Notes under the pieces: model-generated
Database searches by the model: none
What the model was told of the DNA's origin: nothing
The model's input: the letters and a program-made list of their open reading frames with translations, nothing else
Translations under genes and position numbers: made by a program
NCBI GenBank assembly: GCA_021018995.1
Contig: CM037585.1
Location: 63,242,646-63,306,645, forward strand
DNA length: 64,000 nucleotides
Reading direction: 5' to 3'
Origin: Chloranthus sessilifolius
Taxonomy: Eukaryota > Streptophyta > Magnoliopsida > Chloranthales > Chloranthaceae
Part shown: in pieces, positions 11,155 to 22,574 of the stretch
Layout of the letters: each line of letters begins with the position of its first letter
How positions within the stretch are numbered: the stretch's first letter is position 1

Positions 11155-11159
11155 GAGCG
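11155..11159. repeat. TSD GAGCG, left copy (Tat-1)
   Basis: It matches 43494-43498 and lies directly outside the TG of the Tat-1 3' LTR at 11160. Confidence 0.75.
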
Positions 11160-11645
11160 TGTGTAGCCGTGGGAATCGTGACAATCCCATCGCGACGATG
11201 CGCACTCTCCAAAAAAATTTAGAGTCGCCACTTGAAGCTTTCGATGTTCTGGGAAATCCAAATCAATTTTTATAAGCATCGAAGTACTACAAATATGACT
11301 CTAAATCACTAGACTACGCCAAAGGCTCTTCGGTAGGGGCTTCAGTTATCGACCGGGAAGGTGTTAGGCACTCGATCAATCCACTTAATGCGGTCTCTAC
11401 TTATGGCAAAAAAAAATAAAAATAAAGAAGCAATAAGCCCTTCCTCTTGCCTTTAAGGTACTAAGATCCTATTTGTGCCCCTCCATTCCGATCAAAATTT
11501 TGGCGGTGTAACGGCACAAATGCTAGGATAGAGAAAGAACCGAAAAGGTAGAGGAATAGAGGGGAGAGTCGGAGCTCTCGGGCCCTTGATGCACCGCTGT
11601 GGACCTTGCGTAGATGTACTTCGATGAGCTTGGAATGGCTTGTAT
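11160..11645 (-). mobile_element. Tat-1 3' LTR remnant (R-U5 side only)
   Basis: It aligns base for base, with scattered substitutions, to the first 485 bases of the 5' LTR on the plus strand (41900-42383). Shared segments include the 'GGTAGAGGAATAGAG' and 'GAGCTCTCGGGCCCTTG' stretches. Homology stops near 11645, so U3 and the expected PPT are missing. A deletion or replacement removed about 1.1 kb. Confidence 0.7.
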
Positions 11646-12300
11646 TGAGCCTGAGTGTTTAGTTATGTTGGCATGCATCTCGCTCCTCCTGCTACTGGGC
11701 AAGACCCTCTTTGCAAATGTCAGTGGCAGACGGGTCTCCTTAGCCTTGCTTAGCCTCATGGATTCTTGTATGATCTTACAGTACATTCGGGAAAAAGAAT
11801 CATGCTCCTTGCTTAGCCGACTTGCTCAGGTGTGGACCCTAGTTGGAGAGACCCAGGCATATCGGAGCTCGGTGCGCAGTCGCAAAAATCCCAAGGGTGA
11901 CAGAAAGGATAAGGCTTAGCTCTTGGTTTTCTGATATTTTTAAATACTTCGGGACAATATTTTGGGATTTTTGATCAAATTGTAATACATATTATGTAAC
12001 TTGTTCATTTGATTTGGATGATTTTCAGTCTTGAATGTTAATGTTTTTTCCTTTATCACCTGCTCTATTTCCCTTGTATTATATCTGATTGTCTAAAGGA
12101 TGATTTGATAATTGCTTGTAAACAATCCTTGAGGTTGCATACCTTGGTGGGGATTGTTCCTGCACAAATAAATTATTTAAAGTTAGGTGCATTTTAAAAC
12201 TTTTTTATGTCTATGAATGTAGTCGAGGTATGCAATACAGGCAAGTTGGCTAGGGGGTCCGGCAAAGACAAAACTTCCCCTTAAAAAACTCCCCATTTGC
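11646..12300. other. Unassigned sequence inside Tat-1
   Basis: It separates the truncated 3' LTR from the promoter-like region of the antisense ORF. There is one 101-codon reading frame (11614-11919, +), but it overlaps LTR sequence and has no recognisable features. The A/T-rich part at 11930-12180 resembles a transcript 3' end. I see nothing else. Confidence 0.4.
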
Positions 12301-12312
12301 TATAAGAGGACC

Positions 12313-12353
12313 AGATTGGCCTGGCGTAACTATTACTTATGCCAGGCCAATCT
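12313..12353. repeat. Perfect 13 bp inverted repeat upstream of the antisense ORF
   Basis: Arms AGATTGGCCTGGC (12313-12325) and GCCAGGCCAATCT (12341-12353) enclose GTAACTATTACTTAT. A second, shorter dyad (GCATCTAATAGATG) lies at about 12374-12387. The same kind of palindrome (GGCACAACTAATAGTTGCGCC) occurs in the U3 of the Tat-1 5' LTR at 42905-43074. Confidence 0.75.
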
Positions 12354-12417
12354 TGGGGAAAAAGTGACTTGGCGCATCTAATAGATGGGCCTAGCCAAAC
12401 CTGGGGGGCAGTGGGCC

Positions 12418-12427
12418 CTTTATAGCC
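12418..12427 (+). promoter_or_regulatory. Possible TATA box of the antisense ORF
   Basis: CTTTATAGCC lies 30 bases downstream of the second palindrome and about 180 bases before the plant-mobile-domain reading frame, with CT-rich sequence between. By position it could drive plus-strand transcription against the Tat-1 pol genes. Confidence 0.4.
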
Positions 12428-12606
12428 CGAGAATACCCATTTTCTATCTCTTTTCAATTTGGCTTGGCTTTTTCTGCTACCTTTTTTTTCTCCTTGCTTT
12501 CCCAAGGGTGGGTCCATCATCCTACATTAAACTTTTACATCTTTGAAAAATACTTGTATGTCAATGAACCTACTTTCCAACTCTCCCTTACATGGAGGGT
12601 TCATAA

Positions 12607-14049
12607 CCTACTTTCCAACCCTTCCAAAGCTTGTACGAGAGTGAGCTCGTTGATCTAGAGCAGCTTGGACTATCTCATCTTTCATCCTTTCTTGAGGTTC
12701 CTCCACGGTGGGACCTACTTCACGCAGCGACCTTGTTTTGGGATGTAAAGGCCCATGTATTCCGTTTTGGGAAGTGGGAGCTATCTTCCACACTTGAAGA
12801 GCTGTCCAATTTGTCAGGCTTGAAGCTCCATAGAGGCTTTGCAAGAGTCATGCCGAAACCGGGCTACACTAAGGCCGTCCACCTTACTCTGGGTTTGAAG
12901 AAATATGAATATGAGAAAAGTCTCATTGGTGGGCCCACAAGGTGTTCGATAAAATTCCTAAGAGAAATTTTTGGTGACGAAAGTTTTTGAAAATTGTCGG
13001 TTAGGAACATCTTCAACGTGAAGGCCTTTGCTATCAATCTCATCTAGGAAGTCCTTTTCTTCACCAGTGGAGAGAGCTTCTCTCTGGCTCTCTGAAATGT
13101 TTTGACCGAATTGGAGGAGGGTTGATTAGTGATGCATCTGGTCTTAGCTGAGCTATATCGTTGCCTTGATGCCTTCGCTTTGGGCAAGGTGGAGTGCCTC
13201 AGGGGATGTCCCCTTCTATTTTTGGTCTGGTTAGGTGAGCATCTTGTTGTTTTGGGACCAGTGCCTCATTTTTATATCGTTCAAGGTGAGGAGGTCTGAT
13301 GCTTCTTGGGCAAGTGCCACATGATTCCACAGGGAGATATATCAGAGTTATAACTTTGGTTGATCGATGCAGAGCTGGTATGGAGACTTTCCTGGTTAGA
13401 TCAGACCTTCCCTGTGGTTTGCTCCAGAGACCACAAGGGCATCACCCTCCTTGGATTGACTGGTAGTACCTTCTACTTCCCATTTCAGGTGCTGCATCAG
13501 TTCGGCTGCTCTCAGCAGCTGCCTTACAAAATGAAACTCCCTTTATGTGATTTGATCTTTTCTTGGGGGTCCTCTAGGGACATGGATCGGATTGCTGCTC
13601 TTTAGGAGACGCGTCAGTCGATGCTCATGTGTGATTTGGAGTAGGGAGATTCAGTTCAGTCTTCCCCAGAGTATGAGGCATGGCTATTATTCGAGCAGCC
13701 TACTGCTGATCATCTGGATTAGGCAGAGAGCGACGATGTGGGAGGGCCTTGGCTGAAGAAGGAATCGGTGCTTCGAGCCCATATTGAGCTGCTGACAGAT
13801 GAGAAACGCATTCTACATGAACATTCAGACAAACAAAAGGTTAGAGCAGAGACGGCAGAGGCCAGAGCTGATGCAGCCGAGTGCAAGGTCATCCGTCTGG
13901 GAGGAGCCTCGAATGATGCTTTTTGTGCTATCGACGCGTCTCGAAAGCGGTATAGGAGCCTTCACGGTCGTTGGATGGCTAAGCAGGATGTACGGGAGGA
14001 TGCCTTACGTGCAGAGATTTTCTCCTTGAAGCACAAGCTGGGTCGTTGA
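12607..14049 (+). pseudogene. Antisense plant-mobile-domain (PMD) ORF carried by Tat-1
   Basis: The frame at 12607-12990 has no in-frame ATG. It contains PPRWDLLHAATLFWDVKAHV and FRFGKWELSSTLEELSNLSG, typical of the aminotransferase-like plant mobile domain found in many plant transposons. Further PMD-like stretches follow in shifted frames at about 13200-13600. The last part (13740-14049) is open and predicts a coiled coil (DEKRILHEHSDKQKVRAETA). It runs opposite to gag-pol and lies between integrase and the 3' LTR, where Tat-lineage elements are known to carry extra, sometimes antisense, ORFs. Stops and frameshifts at 12990-13740 mark it as a pseudogene. Tat-2 has no counterpart in its visible 3' region. 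Its function is unknown. Confidence 0.65.
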
Positions 14050-15647
14050 CTCCATCCTGCACATATCTTTTTGCACAGATCAGACTCAGAGAAAGGGGTG
14101 TAAGAAACCCCTATTCAGATACATATTTTTTGGTATACATATTTTCCTTATGTTTTTTTATTTTTTTGCACTTTTGTAAAATAGAAAGAAAGAAGCTAGA
14201 CATCACACATATTATCTTTTGTGATGTGGTGTCAGTCAGGTAGAGACCTGTAATCAAAATAAAGGAAATCTATCTTTTTACAAGGATTTTATCTTCTCTA
14301 TTTTATTTTCATAAAATGATGGACTGGGGGTTTGTGCCGGCTATTCTTGTGGCACACACAGTGTGGGTGTGAAAATGGGAAAGGAAAATATATTATCTTT
14401 TACAAAAGGGGCCTTTCCGGTCATCGAACCAATCATCCCGGAGTGGGGCGTGCACAGTGTTGGGAAAAGAAAATTATTAACTCTTTTTGTGGTTTTTTCT
14501 TCTTTTTGGTTTGATGCCTTAATTATCTGGGAGATGACGGGTCCTCATTTGAGCTTGGTCGAACCCCTCTCTCACATGATTGGATTCAAGTGACGTTTGT
14601 AATTTTTACCATGGTTGGAACATCCATCCCTTTGGATTGAATCGACCTTCTCTCCTTACCCTGGGTCATACGTTTGACGGTGCGACCATTAAGACATTCT
14701 TGGTTGGGACCCTGATTTGAGCTAACATGAGCGGCCCTGTCTGGAGTCGGGAAATGAAGGCATGGGTAGGGTAACCAAGGGATCATTTTTATTATCCTTA
14801 AACCTTTTCCTCTTTTCAACATTTTTACTCACAATGCTCAAGGTGGGTTTTCGTCGTGCCCGTTGTTTCCCTTTTTTTATCCGTAGCGCCCTCTTGGGTT
14901 TTCACTATGTCCATGGGTTTGCATTTTTACCGCCGGTGCCCTTTCGGGTTTTCACCTGGTCTAAACAATCTCGCTCTTTTTACCCGTAGTGCCCTTTCGG
15001 GTTTTCAATATGTACATCCTACTTTGAGCTTGTATTTATTTATTTATTTTTATTTTTATTATTTTATTTTATTTTCAAAAGCCACGACATAGACATTGAT
15101 TCCGTCATAGCCGGCCGGATGGGGTTCTCGTTGTCTCACAACTTGGCTCGCACTGACTCGACGGATACTCTAACTTCTCACAGACCTGTAAGAGGGCTTT
15201 CTCTTGGATTGTATCATGGCCATGGGTAAGGTTATGATTTTGAAGGAATTTTGGGGTTAAAAAGGGGTTTCCTTGACTGGTTCCAGCTGCCCTAAGACAC
15301 TTCTTCCTTGGGGGATTGTGATTGTACATGCCCCACCTTTCCTTTTCTATTTTTTTTGTTCTCTTTTTTCTTTTCAGGCATCCTCTTTTTAGGATTTTTC
15401 TTTTCTAATTTTTTTGGATTTGATAGTAACTCTTTTTCTCTTTTTTTTTATTGATATTATATATACATTTTTCCTTTTTCTGGAAGGGGGTGAGAAAGAA
15501 AGGCCAATGGCTCAACGGGTGTAGCAAAATGGTATGGTTATTTAGGGACACTTTTTGGCTACTGAGCTTTTTAATGATCGGTACTTTTGTGGGGTCCTTG
15601 AGCAGTCACGTATCCATTTTTGTTAATAGTTACCTTATCGTGGAGAC
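14050..15647 (-). other. 3' noncoding region of Tat-1
   Basis: No supportable coding sequence. From about 14480 to 15647 it aligns in the same orientation to 48430-49600 of Tat-2, so it is a shared 3' region of the family. It includes the hairpin-forming repeats at 14838-15010. Confidence 0.65.
14838..15010. repeat. Tandem hairpin-forming repeats in the Tat 3' noncoding region
   Basis: Three to four units of about 55 bases end in '(C)GYGCCCTTTCGGGTTTTCA'. The GCCCTTTCGGG part can fold as a CCC/GGG stem with a TTTC loop. Tat-2 has the same array at 48758-48945 with variant stems. Confidence 0.6.
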
Positions 15648-16690
15648 CTAGGAGTAGAATCGTCGGACGTATCCAGTGTTGATGGGCTCAGGAAAGTGAT
15701 CTCCGGCCATGGTGGTGAGGCGGACGGTGTATCCCAGGAGCACTTCACGAATGATGTAAGGTCCTTCTTAGTTAGGCTTGAACTTTCCTCTCGGATCAGC
15801 ATGGAGGGATGGGAAGATCTTCTTAAGTACTGTGTCTCCTACTTTCAGATCTTGACTGCGAATACGTTTGTTGTAAGCGCGTTGGATTCGCCTTTGGTAG
15901 ACTTGGGTATGACATAAGGCCAGGAGCCTTTTCTCATCTAGCAGGTTTAGCTGCTCGAAGAGGGATATCTCTCTTTCTACTTTAGATAGGTCAGATTCCA
16001 TGAGGATGCAGGGTGAAGGTACTTCAACCTCTACTGGTAAGATGACCTCAGTTCCATACACAAGGGAGAATGGTGTTGCCCCTCTAGCGATACAAATCGA
16101 TGTTTTGTAGGCCCATAATGCAAATGGTAACATCTCGCTCTAATCTCGGATGGTGATGTCCATTTTCTCGAGGATGCAGATGACAATTTTGTTGGCAGCT
16201 TTCACGACCCCATTGGTTTGTGGCTGATAAGGTGACGAGTGATGGTGCTTGATTTTATACTACTCACAGAAGGCCTTGAAGTGCTTAGTCGCGAAGTTTA
16301 TGCCATTATTGGTGATGATGTCCTTGGGTACGCCAAATCGACAGAAAATATTTCTCTTGATGAATTTCTCGACGTGCCGGGCCGTGATGTTTGTATATGA
16401 TGCTGGCTCTACCCATTTGGTGAAGTATTCGATGGCAACTAGGATGAATTGATGTCCGTTTGAGGCTTTTAGATTAATCATTCTGACGACATCAAGGCCC
16501 CAAGTGGCAAATGGCCATGGAGTGAGCATACTGTGCAGATCAATGGCAGGAGTGTGTATTAGACTGGAGTGTTCCTGGCACTTGTAGCATTTTTGAATGT
16601 GTCTGCAATAGTCTGATTCCATAGTGGTCCAAAAGTATCCTTGCTGTAGGATTTTCTTAGCAAGCATGACCATTGATTTGGGCACCACAT
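15648..16690 (-). pseudogene. Tat-1 integrase, inactivated
   Basis: One minus-strand frame from 16688 to the stop at 15648-15650 is interrupted by in-frame stops near 16260, 16138 and 15765. It shows the CYKCQ half of the zinc-binding motif, the first catalytic Asp in WGLDVV, a core ending PYQPQTNG, and a C-terminal GPYIIREVLLGYTVRL segment. The second catalytic position reads IITNNGINF (usual IITDNGSNF) and the catalytic Glu after PQTNG reads VVKAAN (usual AVEAAN). So two of the three DDE residues are gone. This is the last pol domain before the 3' noncoding region. Confidence 0.85.
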
Positions 16691-17560
16691 ACTCCCTTGT
16701 GGATCTCCTTCATGATGTTGATTGCTTCATCCTCTATAAGGTACCTGAGTAAGTCGTTATTGAAAGATTGTTTGTAAAGGCAGTCGCCGTAGATGATGTA
16801 GCCCACTACTAGACGTTGAATGGTCCGTCGATCCTTCTTGGATGTACCCTCAGGGAAGGTATGAGTCTCAAGGAAATTCCTGATATCTGAGAACCATAGT
16901 GGTTCATCATCAAGCTTTAGGGGTTCCTCAATTTGCAGGCAGAAGGCTGGCTCATTCCTTTGTTCAATTATGATGAGTTTCATCTCAACACCATAAGGGA
17001 TCTGTATCATTGATGCCAAAGTTGCTAACGTGTCGACAAAGTGATTCCTTATCCGTGGGACATAGGAGAACATGACATCCTCGAAGCATGCTATCAGATC
17101 TTCCAGGTGCTCGTGGTAGGGGATCAATTTCTCATCCCGCGTCTTCCAATCTCCATTTGTTTGACATATGATTAGCTGTTAATCGCCAAACACTCTGAGG
17201 TGAGTTACCTTTAAGTCTAGTGCTGCCTGTCGTCCTGCTACACAGTCTTTGTATTCAGTCATGTTATTTGTGCATGGGAAGTTGAGTTTAATAGAAACTG
17301 GTACGTGCGACCCTTTCGACAAAATTAGAATAGCGTCTACTACCTGACCATCAGCATTTGCTGCCCCTTCAAAATGCATTACCCAAGATTCCTCTGCTTC
17401 TTCTATATCATCCTCCGTCATGAATAGGATGTCTTCATCAGGGAATTCGATTCTCAAAGGCTCATAGTCTGGCAATGGATTATTGATTAGATGATCGGTG
17501 AGTGCTTGCCCTTTGATCGACTTCTGGGTGACATAGGTGATGCCAAATTTTGATAAGAGA
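16657..17560 (-). pseudogene. Tat-1 second RNase H domain and linker to integrase
   Basis: On the minus strand, 17380-17179 reads FEGAANADGQVVDAILILSK and later NFPCTNNMTEYKDCVAGRQAALDLKV, the cellular-type RNase H found as a second copy in Tat elements. It ends at FGD followed by a stop. The frame then shifts, and 17127-16657 continues with the spacer and the His half of the integrase zinc finger (EIHKGVCGAQINGH; the usual second His is Gln). Having two RNase H domains is the main reason for the Tat assignment. Confidence 0.75.
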
Positions 17561-18851
17561 AGCCGCCAGTGTGCAGCTTGCCCAGTAAGAGCTGGCTTTT
17601 CAAACAGGTACTTCAACAGATCCATGCGTGCTAAAGTAGAACGATCTGGGATAACAAGTACTGGTGAAGCCTCTGTGTAGGCCATACGAGAGCCAGGCAT
17701 GCTTTCTCCAGATGAGAATAACACATCTCATTGTTAGTAAATTTCTTGCTTAGATAGTAGATGGCCCATTCCCTTCTTCCTGTCTCATCATGCTGCCCTA
17801 GGACACATCTCATCGAGAACTCCATCTTGGAGAGATACATTAAGAGTGGTCTCTGTGGCTCGGGCAGTACTAAAACTAGTGGGTTGAGGAGGTAGCCCAT
17901 GATCTTATTGAAAGCAGCTTGATAATTGTCATTCCATTCAACGGGAGAGTCCTTTCTTAGTAGCTTAAAGATCGACGTGCAGATCAGAGTGAGCTGTGCG
18001 ATGAACCGGCTGGTATATTGTATCCTGCCCAAGAACCGTCTGACCTCTTTCTTAGTAGATGGTGGGGGCATTTCCGTGATAGCTTTTACTTTGACTGGGT
18101 CAACATCGTTTCCTCTTCTGCTGATAATGAAGCCCAATAGTTTCCTTGACATAGTGTCAAATGCACATTTATGAGGATTTAGCTACAACCTATATTTCCT
18201 CAGCCTCTCAAACAACTTTTGGATGTTTATCAAATGATTACTTCTCTTCAGTGACTTGGCGATCATGTCGTCGATGTATACCTCAATTTCTTAGTGCATC
18301 ATGTCATGGAACAGTGCAGTCATGGCTCGTTGGTAAGTTGCACAGCCATTGTTCAACCCGATTGGCATAACCCTATAGCAAAAAGTTCCCCAGGGAGTGA
18401 TGAACGCGGTCTCCTCTCAGTCTGCCTCTGCCATTTTGATCTGATTATATCCAAAAAATTTGTCCATGAATGAAAGCATCCCATGCTTAGCAGTATTATC
18501 GACCAAGATGTCGATGTGTAGTAATGGAAAATCGTCTTTCGGGCTCGCTCTGTTCAAGTTTTTGAAATCAATACACATACGGACCTTTTCGTCCTTCTTC
18601 AGCACTAGAACTATATTAGCTAGCCACTGGGGGTATTTAGATACCATGACAAACCCTGCGTCATATTGCTTGATGACCTCGTCCTTAACTTTCAGCATCC
18701 ACTCGGGTCGGAGTCGTCTCAACTTTTGCTTGATTGGCTTGATATCAGGGTAGAGCGGCAACTCATACTCGACCAAATTGGTGTCTAAACCAGGCATGTC
18801 CTCGTACGACCACGAAAAGATGTCTTGGTATGACCAAAAGAAATCAATCAT
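17561..18851 (-). pseudogene. Tat-1 reverse transcriptase and first RNase H
   Basis: A single frame runs from 18851 towards 17631 with in-frame stops near 18416, 18290 and 18185, then shifts. RT fingers and palm are clear: VRMCIDFKNLNRASPKDDFP, SFMDKFFGYNQI and GTFCYRVMPIGLNN. The catalytic YIDDM is intact at 18264-18278. The connection and RNase H follow (KKEVRRFLGRIQYTSRFIAQ; YYLSKKFTNNEMCYSHLEKA). It lies between protease and the second RNase H, as expected for a gypsy pol. Confidence 0.85.
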
Positions 18852-20215
18852 ACTTTTTCTTTCCTCAGGAGAGAGTGATGTTCCGATCTTAGTAATTCTT
18901 GGAATCTCCTTAGTACCAAGATTGCATCCTCGATTTCTTCAACAATATGGGTAGGGCCATACTCAAAGTTGGCAAACCGTTCTAGGAGTTCATTGGGAAG
19001 CTCCTCACTAGGGATCTCCTCGTCTAGACTCGTGACTCCTACCTCTTCCTGTATTTCTACAGGAAAGGGGGTCGACTTCACATGGGATGAGATTCTTGTT
19101 TAAGGCATCCTTTTCTTTGATCTTTTTCAGAATTTTAAAAGATAATATTTTTGGTTTTGTATTTTTTCTATGTTTTTGGGATTTTTGTTTTCTTCAGAAA
19201 TGGGCTCTTGGCAGAGCGAGTCCCTATATATACATGGTATTGCTTGCAAAGGGCACATCTCACTTTTTACAGGTTTTTTTTTTTAGGAAACCGGTGCCGA
19301 ATTTCAGGCCACTTGCCACTTCCAGAGTTTGGGAAACCTCTTTCGAATTTGATGTCCCCACTCCTTTACCTGCTCAGATTTAGATGGAGGGTGCTGACTG
19401 ATCTGGCTCTTTGGAGTCAATCACCATTATGCCGATCATGGGATTCTGTCCTCAAACGTCAGCATAGTCTTGTGATGGTTTACCATAGGAGGAGATAGTG
19501 CAGGTATGGAACATCATTCCTCAAAGAGAGACAACACGTCCAGGTCTATTTCCAAGCTGGGAGGGATGATCTGGGGATTGGTGGGGTGAACAGGTGCTGC
19601 GGGTTTATGTGGGGTTAATCGGGTCACCCTATTCCGATCGATTTTCACAACCCTGGTGCTCACAAATGAATCTCTGATGTGAGGTCTGGGAGAGGGATTC
19701 TCCACTAAGCTGATTCCCTTGGCTCTTGCAGCTGCTGCAGCTCAGGCTTTCTCTTTGGCCTCTCGAACATTTTCTTCCGTGGGCTTGTAACCTAGCCCAA
19801 ATCTTACCTTCTATCCACCTTTGGTAGTGACTGGTTCTCTCCTGCCTTGCAGTCTTGGCCCTAGTCCTTTACCCTTTTGATAGCCCCATTTATGGAGCAT
19901 GGCCATTGCTGCCACCATTCCACCTCAGATTCTTGAAGTGATGCTTTACGGGGGATCTGGGACTATAGTCGATACCTCGTATTCAAAACTATAGAGGTTG
20001 GTATCTTCAGCTGTGTGTGGCACATCCAACACTTTTGGGTTCTCAATATTATGGGTGGCCTTTTCCTTCTCATCGTGCCCCTCTCCTATTATGGTGATAA
20101 CCTTCTGCCCAGACACGAACTTGAGCTTTTAATGCAGTGTCGATGGTATCGCTCCAACTTCGTGTAATCATGGGAGCCCCAATAACAAATTAAAAGAGGA
20201 CTTGATATCCATTAC
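18852..20215 (-). other. Tat-1 protease-to-RT spacer
   Basis: Only short minus-strand frames are open: 19081-18848 is acidic and Glu-rich, 19705-19514 is basic. They look like decayed linker between protease and RT. I recognise no domain. Confidence 0.5.
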
Positions 20216-20805
20216 TTAAAATAGTATGGAGAAGGTCATTGGCCCAATCACCAGCTCAAGGTCAACTTCTCCCATTATCTCCCTTCTTGTATTGTTAAAA
20301 CCTCTGACACTAGTTCTTGTAGGTCTCAACGTGCACAAATCTACTTCAATCTTTGTAGCTGTTCCCAGAGGGCATACATTCAATGCATACTCGTTATTAA
20401 TTAATACCAAGGGGATTATCATATTTTTGGATTCCACAGTGATGGTGAGGGATTTTGAGTGGCCATTTCCCTCTTTCAGCAAATCAACATAAAAAAAAGA
20501 AATGGCATGGAAGCCATCACCTGTCCAATTTTCTGCCTGACTTCATCTGGGCTCACCTGAAGAGATACATGTGCATTCTTTAACGCCCCCATTAAGGCTT
20601 GAAAATGGAGTGGGGATGTCATCAATAAGTCCCAGATCGTGATATGAGCTGGCATTCTTCTCAGCTGAGTCTCCAATATATATTCTCTGCTCATTTTCTC
20701 GAATGGGTTCATGACACTATCTTTCTTCCCCTCTGGTTGGGCTTGTGCTACTACTGGTGCCTCTGGCTGCTTAGATATTTTCCTAGATCTAGTAACAAAG
20801 TCCAC
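20216..20805 (-). pseudogene. Tat-1 protease region, active site lost
   Basis: Two overlapping minus-strand frames (20805-20476, 20482-20216) match the Tat gag-protease junction and retropepsin-like protease. The active-site neighbourhood reads LVLINNEYALNVCPL where relatives have VLIDNGSALNVCPL. The catalytic Asp codon (20396-20398) is now Asn, and the Gly-Ser after it is Glu-Tyr. RREIMGEVDLELVIGPMTFS further on fits the conserved second half. A frameshift lies near 20480. Confidence 0.75.
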
Positions 20806-21001
20806 TGCCTCTTCTCTGCTGCTACTGGCATTGACATTCGTCTATTCATACCTAAACGGGACCTGATGAGGATTGTAAGTTGGTCATGAAATCTGAAATG
20901 GAGTGGCTGCCAGTATCTGATGCACTTATACTGATGGCTCAGGAAGGGTAGGTAGGACCTAGTTCACCTTGGTGATGGATGGGGTGGGTGGCCAAAGTAG
21001 G

Positions 21002-22574
21002 CTAGGTTGGGGTGATGAGGTTTGTGGATGGTTGTGCTGGGGGTAATGGGGTAGGGGTGGACCACTGATAATTGATAGGTGGTGGTGGGATATGGGGGAC
21101 ATGATGGGCTATTGGATAAGTGATGGGGGTGGTGGAATATGGTTGGTAAGCATTAATTTGTACATAGTTGATGGGAGTGGGTAATGGGATGTAAACCCTA
21201 AGATCTAAGGGTTCAATTTTGGTTGCAGGGTTGGGGAAATAATTTGACAAATTCAAGGGTTCAATCACCCCAATATTATTTTCTTCTTGATCTCTTTGCC
21301 TTGGTGCTATAAAACTTTCTCGGTCACTGATGTAATCTGACGGATCAAATTCAAATTCCTCATCATCCTCCTTGATCATACCAATAATGGGTCTCGGACC
21401 TGCCCCACCGGGAGGGTGTGGGGGAAGCGGTGCTTGATGTATGTTCGTGTGCTGGTTCACTTGGGAAGGTGCATGTGGAATAATCTTCCCGGCCTTAATT
21501 AAATCTTGTATCGCGTGCTTTAATGGAAAGCAGCGATCGATTGGGTGACCCGGACCCTGAAAAAAATTACAGTGAGTATTGAGGTCAAGTTCCTCGGGAT
21601 GGGATTTGGAGAAGGTCGTGGTTGGAGGGCCGTGACTAATCCCTTTTCTATTAATAAAGGCATAAGTACATTCAAAGATTGCCCCAAGGGCGTAAAAACT
21701 CAATCATAGCAGGCCTTTCTCTGCTCTAGAGTCGTCTGTGCTCCCTACCCATTCCTGGTTCCTTGCATTAACTCACTTCTGACTGGAGCTAGCTGAGTGG
21801 CTTTAAACTAGAACGGGATTATATTAGTGTTGGGCCGGGTGTTGGTAAAATTATGAACATCGACTCCTACTCTTTTCTCATTTCTCTGCTCCGAGAACCT
21901 CCTGGCCCCGCTAGTTCCACCCAATATGTTCTTGCTTAGACGACCTTCCCTGATAGCGTGTTCGCAACGGTTGGTGTTCCTCACCAAATCAGTAAAGTTG
22001 AACTATTGTTGGTAAATGAGAAAGTCAGAGATTACTGGTAGGGTATTCTTTGAAATCATCTCAATTTGTTCATCATCAGGTATCCTGTTTCTCACCTGAG
22101 GTGTCAGTGCTCTCCATTGCCTTAAGTAATTGCTAAAGGTTTCATTCGGGTTCTGCTTCAATCGAGCCAAGTCTGACTTGCGTGGTTCAATGTCTATATT
22201 GTAGACATACTGCTCTTGAAGCAGATGAGTCAGATCTTTCCATGTCTTTATCATAGACGGTTCTAGGGATGTGAACCATCTCAAAGCAAGACCAATTAAA
22301 CTTTTCTGAAAGACCTTTATCAGTAGTCTTTCATCCCCCCATACTGGCACATGCCCTCACAATAAGACTTGAGGTGTGCAATGGGATTGCCAGTGCCATT
22401 GTATTTATAAAAAATTGGCATCTTGAATTTTAGGGGTAGGGGGACTTCAGTAAATAAACACAAGTCTGAAAAATCAGTGGCATGGATTTTAGCTCCACCC
22501 ATTTTCAGTAGCTGCTTCTGAATTTTATCTAGCTGCTTTTTCAACTGCTCTAATTCCTTAGACATGGGGGCCAT
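21002..22574 (-). pseudogene. Tat-1 gag
   Basis: The minus-strand start at 22574 (MAPMSKELEQLKKQLDKIQK) gives an N-terminal coiled coil, then a retrotransposon gag domain: MPIFYKYNGTGNPIAHLKSY, ALRWFTSLEPSMIKTWKDLT and LARLKQNPNETFSNYLRQWR. A stop at about 22003 and frame changes break it. The frame at 21703-21002 contains a zinc-knuckle-like CNFFQGPGHPIDRCFPLKHA and a Pro-rich tail. It encodes the particle protein in intact relatives. Confidence 0.8.

Larger units (their letters stand above)
10850..11159 (-). mobile_element. Tat-2 3' LTR, outer fragment (split by Tat-1)
   Basis: It begins on the plus strand with TGTGCAACCGTGG, like the Tat-1 LTR (TGTGCAACCTGAG at 41900), and aligns with 41900-42190. 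It ends exactly at the TSD GAGCG. The other part of the same LTR resumes at 43494 and runs to 44741. The two parts together give about 1.55 kb, close to the 1.59 kb Tat-1 LTR. The five bases before it (ACATC, 10845-10849) are one half of a possible Tat-2 TSD in the copia fragment. Confidence 0.75.

Noticed and set aside
11214..11232. TGGCGACTC (minus) inside the Tat-1 3' LTR remnant as the Tat PBS
   Set aside because: The same region is LTR-internal in both copies. The true PBS is at 41881-41897, two bases from the LTR end, with 15 of 17 matches to the known Tat PBS type.
11614..11919. 101-codon plus-strand frame as a gene
   Set aside because: It starts inside LTR sequence, has no recognisable domain and has unremarkable composition.
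11160..12753. A full-length 3' LTR for Tat-1
   Set aside because: Homology to 41900-43493 ends at about 11645; the expected U3 palindromes, TGTAGACACC start and PPT are not found beyond it.
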